From the NCBI GenBank assembly GCA_003635195.1, contig PYIY01000166.1, positions 1-53,632 of the forward strand: a DNA stretch of 53,632 bases. Reading direction: 5' to 3'. Made by a program: the position numbers and the translations under genes. Below the pieces are notes generated by a model, which was given only the letters and a program-made list of their open reading frames with translations, searched no databases and was not told where the DNA came from. Of this stretch, positions 24,462 to 32,243 are shown in pieces; position 1 is the stretch's first letter, and every line of letters starts with the position of its first letter. This DNA is from Candidatus Poribacteria bacterium (GTDB lineage Bacteria; Poribacteria; WGA-4E; WGA-3G).

Positions 24462-24878
24462 CTATGGTGGACAGCATATTTGATCTGCAATAAAATCAGG
24501 GATAGGAATGGCACGGAGTTTCTCACCCGGGTTCGTTATGCAACAGACCGTCGTGAGTTGCCCACGTGCAACATCTTCTCCCTGACGCGTAAAATGAAAT
24601 TGATAGGTGAGCGACTTTGTTCCCTTTTTGGAGACCCAGAGGCAGATATCCACCTCATCCTCAAACCGAAGTGGACTTAGATATTCACATGAAGCCGCGA
24701 GTCTGGGCCATCCGATCTTATTCCCTTCCCATTCGGTTGCGACACTCGTACCTAAACTCCGAAGAAATTCGTGTTCTGCGGATTCCATAAAGACGAAAAA
24801 CCGTGTGAAATGGACGATCCCCGCCATATCGGTATCGGCGAACTCAATCTTACGTTTAGTTTGGTACGCAGTGCGCAT
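24462..24878 (-). CDS. Acyl-CoA thioesterase, YbgC/4-hydroxybenzoyl-CoA type (hotdog fold)
   Basis: 138 residues. The active-site segment IEFADTDMAGIVHFTRFFVFMESAEHEFLR is characteristic of the family, with Asp17 as catalytic residue. It hydrolyses an acyl-CoA; the substrate is not known. It ends 43 bases before the ABC ATPase start, so it may be first in the same operon. Confidence 0.85.
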   Translation of the reverse strand: MRTAYQTKRKIEFADTDMAGIVHFTRFFVFMESAEHEFLRSLGTSVATEWEGNKIGWPRLAASCEYLSPLRFEDEVDICLWVSKKGTKSLTYQFHFTRQGEDVARGQLTTVCCITNPGEKLRAIPIPDFIADQICCPP

Positions 24879-24900
24879 GTTTCCTAATCGTCATCAATTA

Positions 24901-24950
24901 TCATACTTCGCAGTGAGAACAGTTGTCATACTTCGCAGTGAGAATGGTTA
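24901..24950. repeat. 25-base tandem repeat (two copies)
   Basis: TCATACTTCGCAGTGAGAA starts at 24901 and again at 24926; the 25-base units differ only at their last positions. It lies in the promoter side of the thioesterase gene and could be a paired operator, but no factor is known. Confidence 0.6.
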
Positions 24951-25003
24951 AAGAGGTTACTGTTGCTTGACCAGGAACCTCAACTGTTACAAGAACCCTC
25001 TTA

Positions 25004-25034
25004 CCTGAAAACTGATAACCGATAACTGACAACT
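25004..25034. repeat. TCAG-rich dispersed repeat (ACTGATAACC/GATAACTGAC)
   Basis: GAAAACTGATAACC followed by GATAACTGACAAC, just after the stop of the 25041 gene; the same word class as the other intergenic copies. Confidence 0.45.
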
Positions 25035-25040
25035 ATTCCC

Positions 25041-26447
25041 CTACATTTTTGGAAAGTCTGGTACGTCTTCGTAGCGTTTCCATGTCTCGGCGTAGATTCG
25101 CCAGTGCCCATCAGTTGGATCGACCATCAAATTCAGTGTTTTTGTGCCGATATCGGAGTAAGCAGGTCGGGTGCCCCTCGCGGGCGTGCCTGTGAATTTC
25201 TGTAAAAATGTAACATCCGCTACTGCCCGGTCACCGTTAACCTGCAAATTAGAGATGCCAACTTGGATATCGCTGTACAGGGTATTGAGTTTTTTCATCT
25301 TGGCACGGAGTTCCTCTTTCTTAAGGTAGACCGGAGTCTCTGTGCCGTTACGTACAGTGACGCGTGTGATTAAGGCTCTGTCCGAATAGATAGACATATA
25401 AGTATCGAGGTCCTTCCCTTCCCAGGCTTCCTGCCATTTTCCGAGGATTTGCCTTACTTTGAGATGTGTATCAATCGGGGCATTCCCATCGAAAGTCCCA
25501 CCGGATTCTTCACCAGAAACCGTGTTAGCTCCCGCGCGTTCAATCCGCGCGAGTGCGATGGCACCGGATATTTCACCGATCTGATCGTTAACAAGTTTCC
25601 ATTTTCGTCTGAAGAATCCTTTTTTCTCAATAGTGAGGGTGCGGTTGTGAGTTTCAATGATCTCCTCGCCATTTTGCAAAGTTACGCGAATACTGTCAAC
25701 AACATAGCGATTTTTCTGAGTTGGCGCGGAGCCGTAGGTGGCATATTGGATTTCAACGATGTGGGTTTGCGACATCAATGTTGTCGCGCGGCGGAAACTT
25801 GCTGCCCGTTTTTTTCGGGCGGATTTATCCCACAAATCGGTGTACGTTTTCACATCCTGCGCTTCCAATGCACTCTTCCAGGCGAGGACTACGGGTGCGA
25901 CAGGACTATTGGAGTTACTGATAAGATCTGGTTGCGGTGTTGGATCCGGTGACACTGTCGCGACAATGCCTTCACCGTCGACTTTGTCTTGAATAATTTT
26001 CCACCGATGTTGGATGATCCCCTTCTTTTCAATAACAAGGTTTCGCAACTGCTGTGTTGGACCCCCTGGCAGATGAACCGTCACAGGAATCCCTTCAATT
26101 CGATAGCGATTCGGGTATCGCGGTTCGCGATAGGGTTGTCCGCTGCCTTCAAGGTTAACTTCAAAGTTGATATTATCTCTTAGCAGTCTCGCTGTATTTT
26201 GATAGCCTCTATCAGGGCGTTGGCGTTCACTTTTTACCCAGAGGGATTCATACTTTTTGGCATCGCTGGATTCGAGGGCACTTTTCCATTTCGCCAGAAA
26301 GGCGGTAGGTGTTTCACTCGAACTCATGAATATTACGAGGAATATAACAAAAGCGATAACGATTGCCGCAATAGCACCGCCCCATATAAGATTGGGGGGT
26401 ATAGTGGTTTTCTTACGGCTGTTTTGTCGGTTCTGTACGTCGTTCAC
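25041..26447 (-). CDS. Membrane-anchored protein with three NTF2-like domains
   Basis: 468 residues: short cytoplasmic N-terminus, one membrane helix (about 21-42, WGGAIAAIVIAFVIFLVIFM), then three related blocks that each start with a W-K/Q-x-A-W/L-x-x-x-D-x-x-x-Y pattern: FLAKWKSALESSDAKKYESLW, VLAWKSALEAQDVKTYTDLW and ILGKWQEAWEGKDLDTYMSIY. This is the SnoaL/NTF2-like or Cds6-type fold used for small-molecule or peptidoglycan-linked binding. The protein ends WKRYEDVPDFPKM, almost the same as the next upstream gene. No catalytic residues recognised. Linked by 20 bases to the 26468 gene. Confidence 0.7.
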   Translation of the reverse strand: MNDVQNRQNSRKKTTIPPNLIWGGAIAAIVIAFVIFLVIFMSSSETPTAFLAKWKSALESSDAKKYESLWVKSERQRPDRGYQNTARLLRDNINFEVNLEGSGQPYREPRYPNRYRIEGIPVTVHLPGGPTQQLRNLVIEKKGIIQHRWKIIQDKVDGEGIVATVSPDPTPQPDLISNSNSPVAPVVLAWKSALEAQDVKTYTDLWDKSARKKRAASFRRATTLMSQTHIVEIQYATYGSAPTQKNRYVVDSIRVTLQNGEEIIETHNRTLTIEKKGFFRRKWKLVNDQIGEISGAIALARIERAGANTVSGEESGGTFDGNAPIDTHLKVRQILGKWQEAWEGKDLDTYMSIYSDRALITRVTVRNGTETPVYLKKEELRAKMKKLNTLYSDIQVGISNLQVNGDRAVADVTFLQKFTGTPARGTRPAYSDIGTKTLNLMVDPTDGHWRIYAETWKRYEDVPDFPKM

Positions 26448-26467
26448 AATCTAACCTCCGTCGTAGT

Positions 26468-27796
26468 TTAAAAGTCTGGTACATTCTCAAAAATCTTCCA
26501 GATCTCATGGTGGATTTTCCAAGCGTTCCCGACCTGATGCATCCAAACTTCACGAATCCAGATATTATAGAGCGCAGTAGCATTCTCGTCAGCTGCAGGG
26601 GTAACTAACCGACTCATTTGTTGGACACTGATGATACTTTCACTTTCGACTTCGGTATCGGTTTTGACGTTCCGCCAAGCGTGTTCGCTCATCTGACGAA
26701 GATTCGATTCCAGCTGCTGTCTGTCAATTTTACTTCGATTTTCTTTACTCTCGTGAATCACCACCTTATCAACGACAATGTTGTGATCATAATAGGCGAG
26801 ATGTACATTGAGATTGTTGTTCTGCCATGCGGCTGCCCAATTACTGAGTGCGGCTTTACCGGCGGTTATCTGCTCTGTAGAAAGTGAGGTGCGTCCGGTC
26901 TTCGCGGGAGAAAGTGGCGGTTTACTGGCTGCATAAGCACGCGATGCCTGTGCCTGCTGTTTAATAAAATCTGCGTGTTTGGCAGCGATACCCTGCTGAC
27001 CCGCCTCCGCGAGTTTTTTGGTATAGATTTCAGCTTGTTCACGTATCTGCTTTCTCAGAGATTCTGCCTCAGCAACAGCGGCGCGTTTTTGATAGCCCTC
27101 TTCTTTAACCATCTTGTCGGCGACATCGATTCTGCGGCGGAGTGCTGAAATCTCCTTACCGTAGTTACGGATTTCAGTTTCTGCCCGCTTGCCGCGTGTT
27201 TGCATCTCCTCCACGGTTTTGAGGAGATCGGCAACCTGTTTTCCGTATTTTTCGCTCGTAATGTTCAACTCACGGTTCTTTTTCTGAAGATCGCGAACCT
27301 GCTGGTTCAGCTGCGCTTCCTCACCGCGAGCGTTCTGCATTTCGGACTTTGCCCGTGCAAGTTCTGTTTTCTTCGTGCTGAGTTCTCGACGGAGTTCTTC
27401 TGCCCCTGCCTCTTTCTCAAGGATCTTAGCATTCAATTTTGAGTTTTTGTTAACGTTGATAGCGTGTCTGTGTGCGAGCCTGGCATCAGCGGTCGCTTGG
27501 TATGCGAGTCGGAGTGCGTCGCTGCCTTTCTTCTCGGTGAGTGCTGTTTTTGCAGCTTCAAGGTGAGATGTAGCAGATCGAAATACATCTGGTGCCAGGG
27601 ATGCGGCATCAACGTCCCGTGCTGCTGCGATAGCTGCTTCTGCGTCCGCGATCGCCGTATCAACTACAGATGGCTCAATTTTTCCGAGTTTTCCACCACA
27701 ACCTGCCAAAGCTAAAGAGACGAGAAGCATCGCGACAATCAAAATCACACGCAATGCGAAGTTATACGCTCGCGGTAAAGCGATGAACTGTTTCAT
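26468..27796 (-). CDS. Coiled-coil lipoprotein with C-terminal NTF2-like domain
   Basis: 442 residues from ATG 27796 (AGAAGGAG upstream). Lipoprotein signal (LLVSLALAGCGG), a DUF4398-like helical region (TAIADAEAAIAAARDVDAASLAPD), a long coiled coil (about 135-290), then an NTF2-like domain starting ALSNWAAAWQNNNLNVHLAYY and ending WKIFENVPDF. Envelope-anchored rods of this plan often bridge membranes or the cell wall. It shares its C-terminal domain and end with the next gene, so the two likely work together. The function is unknown. Confidence 0.75.
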   Translation of the reverse strand: MKQFIALPRAYNFALRVILIVAMLLVSLALAGCGGKLGKIEPSVVDTAIADAEAAIAAARDVDAASLAPDVFRSATSHLEAAKTALTEKKGSDALRLAYQATADARLAHRHAINVNKNSKLNAKILEKEAGAEELRRELSTKKTELARAKSEMQNARGEEAQLNQQVRDLQKKNRELNITSEKYGKQVADLLKTVEEMQTRGKRAETEIRNYGKEISALRRRIDVADKMVKEEGYQKRAAVAEAESLRKQIREQAEIYTKKLAEAGQQGIAAKHADFIKQQAQASRAYAASKPPLSPAKTGRTSLSTEQITAGKAALSNWAAAWQNNNLNVHLAYYDHNIVVDKVVIHESKENRSKIDRQQLESNLRQMSEHAWRNVKTDTEVESESIISVQQMSRLVTPAADENATALYNIWIREVWMHQVGNAWKIHHEIWKIFENVPDF

Positions 27797-28067
27797 TTTG
27801 TGACTCCTTCTAATTTTTTTATTTTTCATCTCAGTTTAATTTCCAGTTTTTTGTCTACAATATCCGGTGCGGGAACCACGCCTATCGGGTCCGGGAAAAC
27901 CGAGATCGCCGGTAATACTGAATATTCATAGGCGGAGCTACCGATAGATGTCTCCTATTCTTATATGTTTCTATCGTCAAGAAAAACGATTATCGTGGTA
28001 TTTTCTCCTATTCATATATCTGGATCATGACACCCCGCCTTGAAGGGCGAGTTTATAGATTCGGAGG

Positions 28068-29171
28068 CTATGATAAAGCAAGGACGTGGGGTTGCGTCGT
28101 AGTCGTCTTCATCTGTGAGAGTGTGTTCTTGATCGTAGATGCCCGCGCTTTTCCGACGCCATCAATTGCTTGGAGTTCACCAATCGCAGCGGTGTAAATT
28201 CTATCCAATGTTTTGAATTCGTGAACGATGTTTTCAACAATATTGAAAGGGATACGCGGCACTTGGCTCAGCATTCGGTATCCGCGCGGTTCAAGGACTT
28301 CAAAGGTGTTCCGAACGTCTCGGGGGTATCCGAGAGCCTCGCTAATATTACTCTGGTTTGCAAGGCTGTTTGCATCGAGTGCTATAATTTTCTCGACGGC
28401 TTCAAATTCATTGTGCAGGCTTTCATGATAGTAATCTTTCGTAATGAGAAGCCCGTTTTCGATTTCAGTTGTGAGTTCTGGGATGTGCTGTATGGATTGT
28501 GCTTGTGTGCCTAATTCAATCCTGTATAGGTTCAATTCCTGCTCCGCACGGCGAACCCTTTCACACAGTTGAATAGCCGTGACGACATTGGCTAATATGA
28601 CATTTCCACTGAGTTCCGCCCAATTCAGCATCGTAACAGCATCTTGCATTGCCTTGACGTACTGGGTCAGCGCGAGCATGGTCTGATTCGCGCCAGAGAG
28701 TAGAACCGGACGTTCCCGGAAAATATAGTGTTGGTCTTTGAGAAATAGGGTGAGCGTATTTCGACTCTGTGACACAGCAAGAACGATGTGTTCTGTCTGT
28801 TTAGCAAACTTATCTGCCGATCGGTGGCGGAGTCCAGTTTCGCTGGACGGGATAGATGGGTCTACTCTAAGCGTTACATTGGCACGAACGATCCGTTTCA
28901 TATCCTCGGAAAGGATAATCGCCCCATCCATCTTTGATAATTGATACAGGCGCGCAGGGGTATACTGGCAATTGATCCGAAAGCCACCTTCTGTCAAATC
29001 TAAGATTTCTGGTGTATCGCCAATGACAATGAGTCCACCCGTCTTACCTTGGATGATATAATCGATACCCTCTCTCAGATGAGTTCCTGGTGACAACAAC
29101 TTCAAAGTTGCCAAGAGTTCGCGTGTCTTCTGATTTTCTGTAGAGATGCCCCGCACTGCAACCACCCCCAA
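28068..29171 (-). CDS. disA: DNA integrity scanning protein DisA, diadenylate cyclase
   Basis: 367 residues. The diadenylate cyclase core has DGAIILSED (DGA 82-84) and TGLRHRSAD (112-120), both needed to condense two ATP to c-di-AMP. The C-terminal part has the linker and a helix-hairpin-helix region (LQAIDGVGKARASTIKN) that binds branched DNA. The start is uncertain: TTG 29171 falls almost on the predicted transcription start, while GTG 29156 has GGGGGTGG a few bases before it. In Bacillus, DisA monitors DNA lesions. The signal's targets here are unknown. Confidence 0.92.
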   Translation of the reverse strand: MGVVAVRGISTENQKTRELLATLKLLSPGTHLREGIDYIIQGKTGGLIVIGDTPEILDLTEGGFRINCQYTPARLYQLSKMDGAIILSEDMKRIVRANVTLRVDPSIPSSETGLRHRSADKFAKQTEHIVLAVSQSRNTLTLFLKDQHYIFRERPVLLSGANQTMLALTQYVKAMQDAVTMLNWAELSGNVILANVVTAIQLCERVRRAEQELNLYRIELGTQAQSIQHIPELTTEIENGLLITKDYYHESLHNEFEAVEKIIALDANSLANQSNISEALGYPRDVRNTFEVLEPRGYRMLSQVPRIPFNIVENIVHEFKTLDRIYTAAIGELQAIDGVGKARASTIKNTLSQMKTTTTQPHVLALS

Positions 29172-29176
29172 TTATT

Positions 29177-29205
29177 AGGATACCATGTCTAAACTGCGGT
29201 GTCAA
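29177..29205 (-). promoter_or_regulatory. Promoter of disA
   Basis: Minus-strand TTGACA (29205-29200), 17-base spacer, TATCCT (29182-29177). It diverges from the cyclophilin promoter at 29308. Confidence 0.6.
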
Positions 29206-29307
29206 GATTGATTTTAGTTATCGGTGGTGATAAAGTATGTTTGTGATGATTGTTTATTGAAATTTCGGATTTTGCTATAACTGAAAATGGCTGTCTCCAA
29301 ATTTTGT

Positions 29308-29336
29308 TTGACTTCACGTGCAAATCCGTGTATAAT
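29308..29336 (+). promoter_or_regulatory. Sigma-70 promoter of the cyclophilin/kamA unit
   Basis: TTGACT (29308-29313), 17-base spacer, TATAAT (29331-29336), followed by a leader of about 150 bases before GTG 29492. I see no riboswitch-like structure in the leader. Confidence 0.75.
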
Positions 29337-29491
29337 GTATATCAACTTTTATTTCGGTGAGAATGCCATATTCACAGAAGGACTCTCGTCGAAGATTTAC
29401 AATACAATCCAAATAAGATTTACGCCCACAATCTCTTGAAAAGAACCGGTGTTGTGTAAGTCTTCATAGGTAAAAAACAAAAAAGGAATTC

Positions 29492-30055
29492 GTGAAAATT
29501 CCCAGTTTTCACAATGCAATCATGCGATTAGGTATAGTAGGCGCGTTTTTGGCGACAGTTATTTCATGCAACAACGAACAATTGCCTAATGTAACGATAG
29601 AAACTGAAAAAGGCAACATTATAATGGAACTTTATCCCGAAGCTGCCCCCGCCACGGTAGCAAATTTTGCTCGGCTAATTACGGACGGATTTTACGATGG
29701 CGTGACTTTTCACCGCTATGTACCGGGTTTTGTTATCCAAGGCGGCGATCCAGAAGGTACCGGCACTGGTGGACCGGGATGGACAATTCGCGGTGAATTT
29801 CAAGACCCTGACCTTCTCGACAAAATGCCACCGCATGATGTAGGTGTCGTAGCGATGGCGCGCACACAGAACCCTAACTCCGCTGGAAGTCAATTTTACA
29901 TCTGCCTCACATCTGATCCGAGAAGGGTTGGACATTTAGATGGGAATTATACTACGTTCGGAAAAGTTATAGAAGGGATAGATGTCGTCGAAGCACTTCG
30001 CGAGCGTGATGTTATGGAAAAGGTGACGATTGAAAATTACACGCCTGCCCCGTAA
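29492..30055 (+). CDS. Cyclophilin-type peptidyl-prolyl cis-trans isomerase, lipoprotein
   Basis: 187 residues, GTG start at 29492 with AAGGA five bases before it. A signal sequence ends VISCNN (lipobox), so it is membrane-anchored. Cyclophilin motifs: VTIETEKGNIIMELYPEAAP, FHRYVPGFVIQGGDP (catalytic Arg and Phe region), NSAGSQFYICL and GKVIEGIDVVEAL. It helps fold exported proteins by proline isomerisation. The kamA-family gene follows 71 bases later. Confidence 0.92.
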   Translation: MKIPSFHNAIMRLGIVGAFLATVISCNNEQLPNVTIETEKGNIIMELYPEAAPATVANFARLITDGFYDGVTFHRYVPGFVIQGGDPEGTGTGGPGWTIRGEFQDPDLLDKMPPHDVGVVAMARTQNPNSAGSQFYICLTSDPRRVGHLDGNYTTFGKVIEGIDVVEALRERDVMEKVTIENYTPAP

Positions 30056-30126
30056 TTCTGTCCCCTATAGATGCAGCGCGCGGTATCGCTGATTGCATCA
30101 GAATTCGGAAAGGAAGGACACACTCT

Positions 30127-31182
30127 ATGGAAGAATGGAAACGTCTCGTCAGGGATACTGTTAACACCCCTGAAAAACTCGCCGCCGCATTCGATGTTGA
30201 TTTAGAGGAGATGCGGCGGATTCACAAAGAATTCCCGATCCGCATTAATCCGTATTATCTCAGCCTCATAGAAGAACCGGGTGACCCGATTTGGAAACAG
30301 GTCGTTCCTGATCCAAGGGAATTGATAAGCACAGGCGTAGAGGATCCGCTCCACGAAGAAGACGATAGCGAGGTACCGAACGTCACACACCGCTATCCAG
30401 ACCGCGTACTCTTTTATGTTAACTATATGTGCCCCATCTATTGCCGCTTCTGTACCCGCAAACGGAAGGTCGGGGACCCACATTCGATTTCTGAGGATAA
30501 CGTTGAAAAGGGGCTCGCTTATATTCAGGCGCACCCAGAAATTCGTGATGTTATCATCTCCGGTGGCGACCCGCTTATGCTGACGGATAAGAAAATTGAT
30601 ATGATCGTCGGTGGGTTACGCGCGATAGAACACTTGGAAATCATTCGGATTGGATCGCGCGTGCCTGTGACACTTCCGCAACGCATCACACCTGAGCTGT
30701 GTGCGATTTTGAAGCAGCACCATCCATTTTACATTAATACGCACTTCAACCACCCCCGCGAGATCACACCTGAGACGGAGAAGGCGTGCGGCATGTTAGC
30801 GGATGCAGGTATACCGCTCGGTAACCAGACGGTGCTCCTGAAAGGTGTGAATGACGATCCTGCTGTGATGGTGGAACTCATGAAAGGGTTGTTGCGTATA
30901 CGGGTCAAGCCGTACTATATCTATCAAGCGGATCTTATTGTTGGGACGGATCATTTCCGGACAGCAGTGAAGACGGGTTTAGACATTGTTGCGGCGTTGC
31001 GTGGACATATATCCGGACTCGGTGTGCCGCACTATGTTGTTGATGCGCCGGGGGGTGGTGGCAAAATCGCACTGATTCCCGACCCGGTCGTCGCTTTCGA
31101 TGACGAGGAGATTCAGCTTCGGAACTACGAAGGCAACGTCTACAGTTATCCGAGTACGCCGTTCTTTGATGAGGATTGGTAG
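30127..31182 (+). CDS. kamA: Lysine 2,3-aminomutase family radical SAM enzyme
   Basis: 351 residues. Radical SAM cluster CPIYCRFC (Cys102, 106, 109), SAM-binding GGDPLMLTDKKI, IRIGSRVPVTLPQRI, and the PLP-lysine segment near VDAPGGGGKI. The family moves the alpha-amino group of lysine to the beta position. It is shorter than clostridial KamA (about 416 residues) and closer in length to EpmB, which beta-lysylates elongation factor P; efp and epmA are not in the window, so the choice between lysine catabolism and EF-P modification is open. The symbol is therefore tentative. AGGAAGGA precedes the ATG. It ends at an intrinsic terminator. Confidence 0.85.
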   Translation: MEEWKRLVRDTVNTPEKLAAAFDVDLEEMRRIHKEFPIRINPYYLSLIEEPGDPIWKQVVPDPRELISTGVEDPLHEEDDSEVPNVTHRYPDRVLFYVNYMCPIYCRFCTRKRKVGDPHSISEDNVEKGLAYIQAHPEIRDVIISGGDPLMLTDKKIDMIVGGLRAIEHLEIIRIGSRVPVTLPQRITPELCAILKQHHPFYINTHFNHPREITPETEKACGMLADAGIPLGNQTVLLKGVNDDPAVMVELMKGLLRIRVKPYYIYQADLIVGTDHFRTAVKTGLDIVAALRGHISGLGVPHYVVDAPGGGGKIALIPDPVVAFDDEEIQLRNYEGNVYSYPSTPFFDEDW

Positions 31183-31208
31183 ATTCAGACAAATCTATAT
31201 CCACTGTA

Positions 31209-31243
31209 GGGGTGGGTCCCTGTGCCCACCCCATTCTTTTTTT
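31209..31243 (+). terminator. Intrinsic terminator after kamA
   Basis: An 8-bp stem GGGGTGGG (31209-31216) with CCCACCCC (31225-31232), followed by ATTCTTTTTTT. Confidence 0.8.
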
Positions 31244-31323
31244 ACCGCTTTTGAATTTGGCGACTGACTGTTGACCGAAATTGCTGCCTAAAAGATTATA
31301 AGTGTTCAACCCCTGATTTTCCC

Positions 31324-31596
31324 TTGAAAATTAGGGCAATTGCCTTTCATACGGTAAAGCCTAAACCAAACGGTATAGATGTCGTAATTATCTTTGATAA
31401 CGATTTTGACATGACTGCTTGTAGTGAAGATGTCAAAAAACTCTTGAACCATCAACAAGCAGCAACCGAATTTGGGGCCAGCATTTTCTCAATACGTCCA
31501 TCATTACTATTTTTAGAAACCATTAATGAGTTCATTGCAGGTTGGCAAGTCAAACGTGATGGAACGCGCCGTGGCATTATAGAGGTGAGAGAATGA
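31324..31596 (+). CDS. Small protein, first of a two-gene pair
   Basis: 90 residues from TTG 31324, with no ribosome binding site; the frame is open a little further upstream without any start codon, so the true 5' end may be missing. The sequence has a beta-strand character (GIDVVIIFDNDFDM, ASIFSIRPSLLFLETI). No family recognised. It overlaps the next gene by 4 bases (ATGA), the typical arrangement of toxin-antitoxin or other paired small proteins. Confidence 0.55.
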   Translation: MKIRAIAFHTVKPKPNGIDVVIIFDNDFDMTACSEDVKKLLNHQQAATEFGASIFSIRPSLLFLETINEFIAGWQVKRDGTRRGIIEVRE

Positions 31597-31802
31597 TTCA
31601 AAATGATACAGAACTCAAAACGAGTCAACAACGTATCGCTTATTTTCAAGACTTACTCTTGCAATTGCGTGTTAAAGCCTCTGCTGAAGAATTTTCACTC
31701 GTTTCGAGTGGATACAAGGCAGAGATAAAAAAAATGCAAGAGGAGGTTCTGGAATACCTGACTCGTCACGTATCTGAACCGATACAAGTGAAAAAATCTT
31801 AA
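31593..31802 (+). CDS. Small helical protein, second of the pair
   Basis: 69 residues, ATG 31593, with GAGGTGAGAG before it. Helical and charged (SQQRIAYFQDLLLQLRVKA, YKAEIKKMQEEVLEYLTRH), possibly a short coiled coil. No DNA-binding motif recognised. Its tight coupling with the previous gene suggests that they act together; a toxin-antitoxin role is only a possibility. Confidence 0.6.
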   Translation: MIQNDTELKTSQQRIAYFQDLLLQLRVKASAEEFSLVSSGYKAEIKKMQEEVLEYLTRHVSEPIQVKKS

Positions 31803-31827
31803 ACACCAGCAGGGCGACAGGTAAACA

Positions 31828-32059
31828 ATGAACTGTATCCGTATTTTCATCAGCAGCGTACAAACTGAATTCGCACAAGAACGCGAGGCACTACGCGACT
31901 ATCCGCGCGGCGATCCGTTAAGTTGTTCGAGACTTCCTGGATGATCAGATGATCGAATATACACTGCCAGACAAACCCACAAGTCGACACCAGAAGTACC
32001 GGTTGACAGACAAAGGAAATGCCGATATATCGAATCTGAAATCAGAAGATGCAGTATAA
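31828..32059 (+). pseudogene. Internally deleted remnant of a DUF4062/AlbA_2-type protein gene
   Basis: The first 31 codons (MNCIRIFISSVQTEF, then AQEREALRDYPRGDPL) resemble the N-terminus of long proteins that begin FISSVQxEFAxERxALRDYxRGD. The frame then fails (stop at 31942). In a different frame from about 31907 the sequence reads AAIR-stop-VVRDFLDDQMIEY, then TLPDKPTSRHQKYRLTDKG, the typical C-terminus of the same kind of protein (AlbA_2/RecG-like C-terminal winged helix). So a gene of more than 1 kb has lost its middle. The joint falls in the CGCGGCGAT region, which suggests a deletion between short repeats. The family assignment is from memory of the motif pattern. Confidence 0.6.
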
Positions 32060-32110
32060 GATGCAGCCCAAGTTTCTATACACCAAAAAGCGCAGCCTGG
32101 CATAGTAGTA

Positions 32111-32128
32111 GGCACGCTCCGCCGTGCC
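32111..32128. repeat. Palindrome GGCACG...CGTGCC
   Basis: GGCACG (32111-32116) and CGTGCC (32123-32128) with a 6-base loop; another member of the short-palindrome class between genes. The remaining bases 32060-32243 show no gene. Confidence 0.45.
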
Positions 32129-32243
32129 GTAACATCTTTTTCTATATTTTTTGCTTGGAAGTCCTCAGCTGAACTCGCTAAACGCGGGGCAATCGCAATT
32201 TTTACCAATCAAGCAATAACTGACCTTAAAGAATGAATCGTCT

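Noticed and set aside
28031..28055. Hairpin CCCCGCCTTgaAGGGCG resembling an IS200/IS605 right end
   Set aside because: Only a 4-6 bp stem and no tnpA/tnpB gene or second end nearby.
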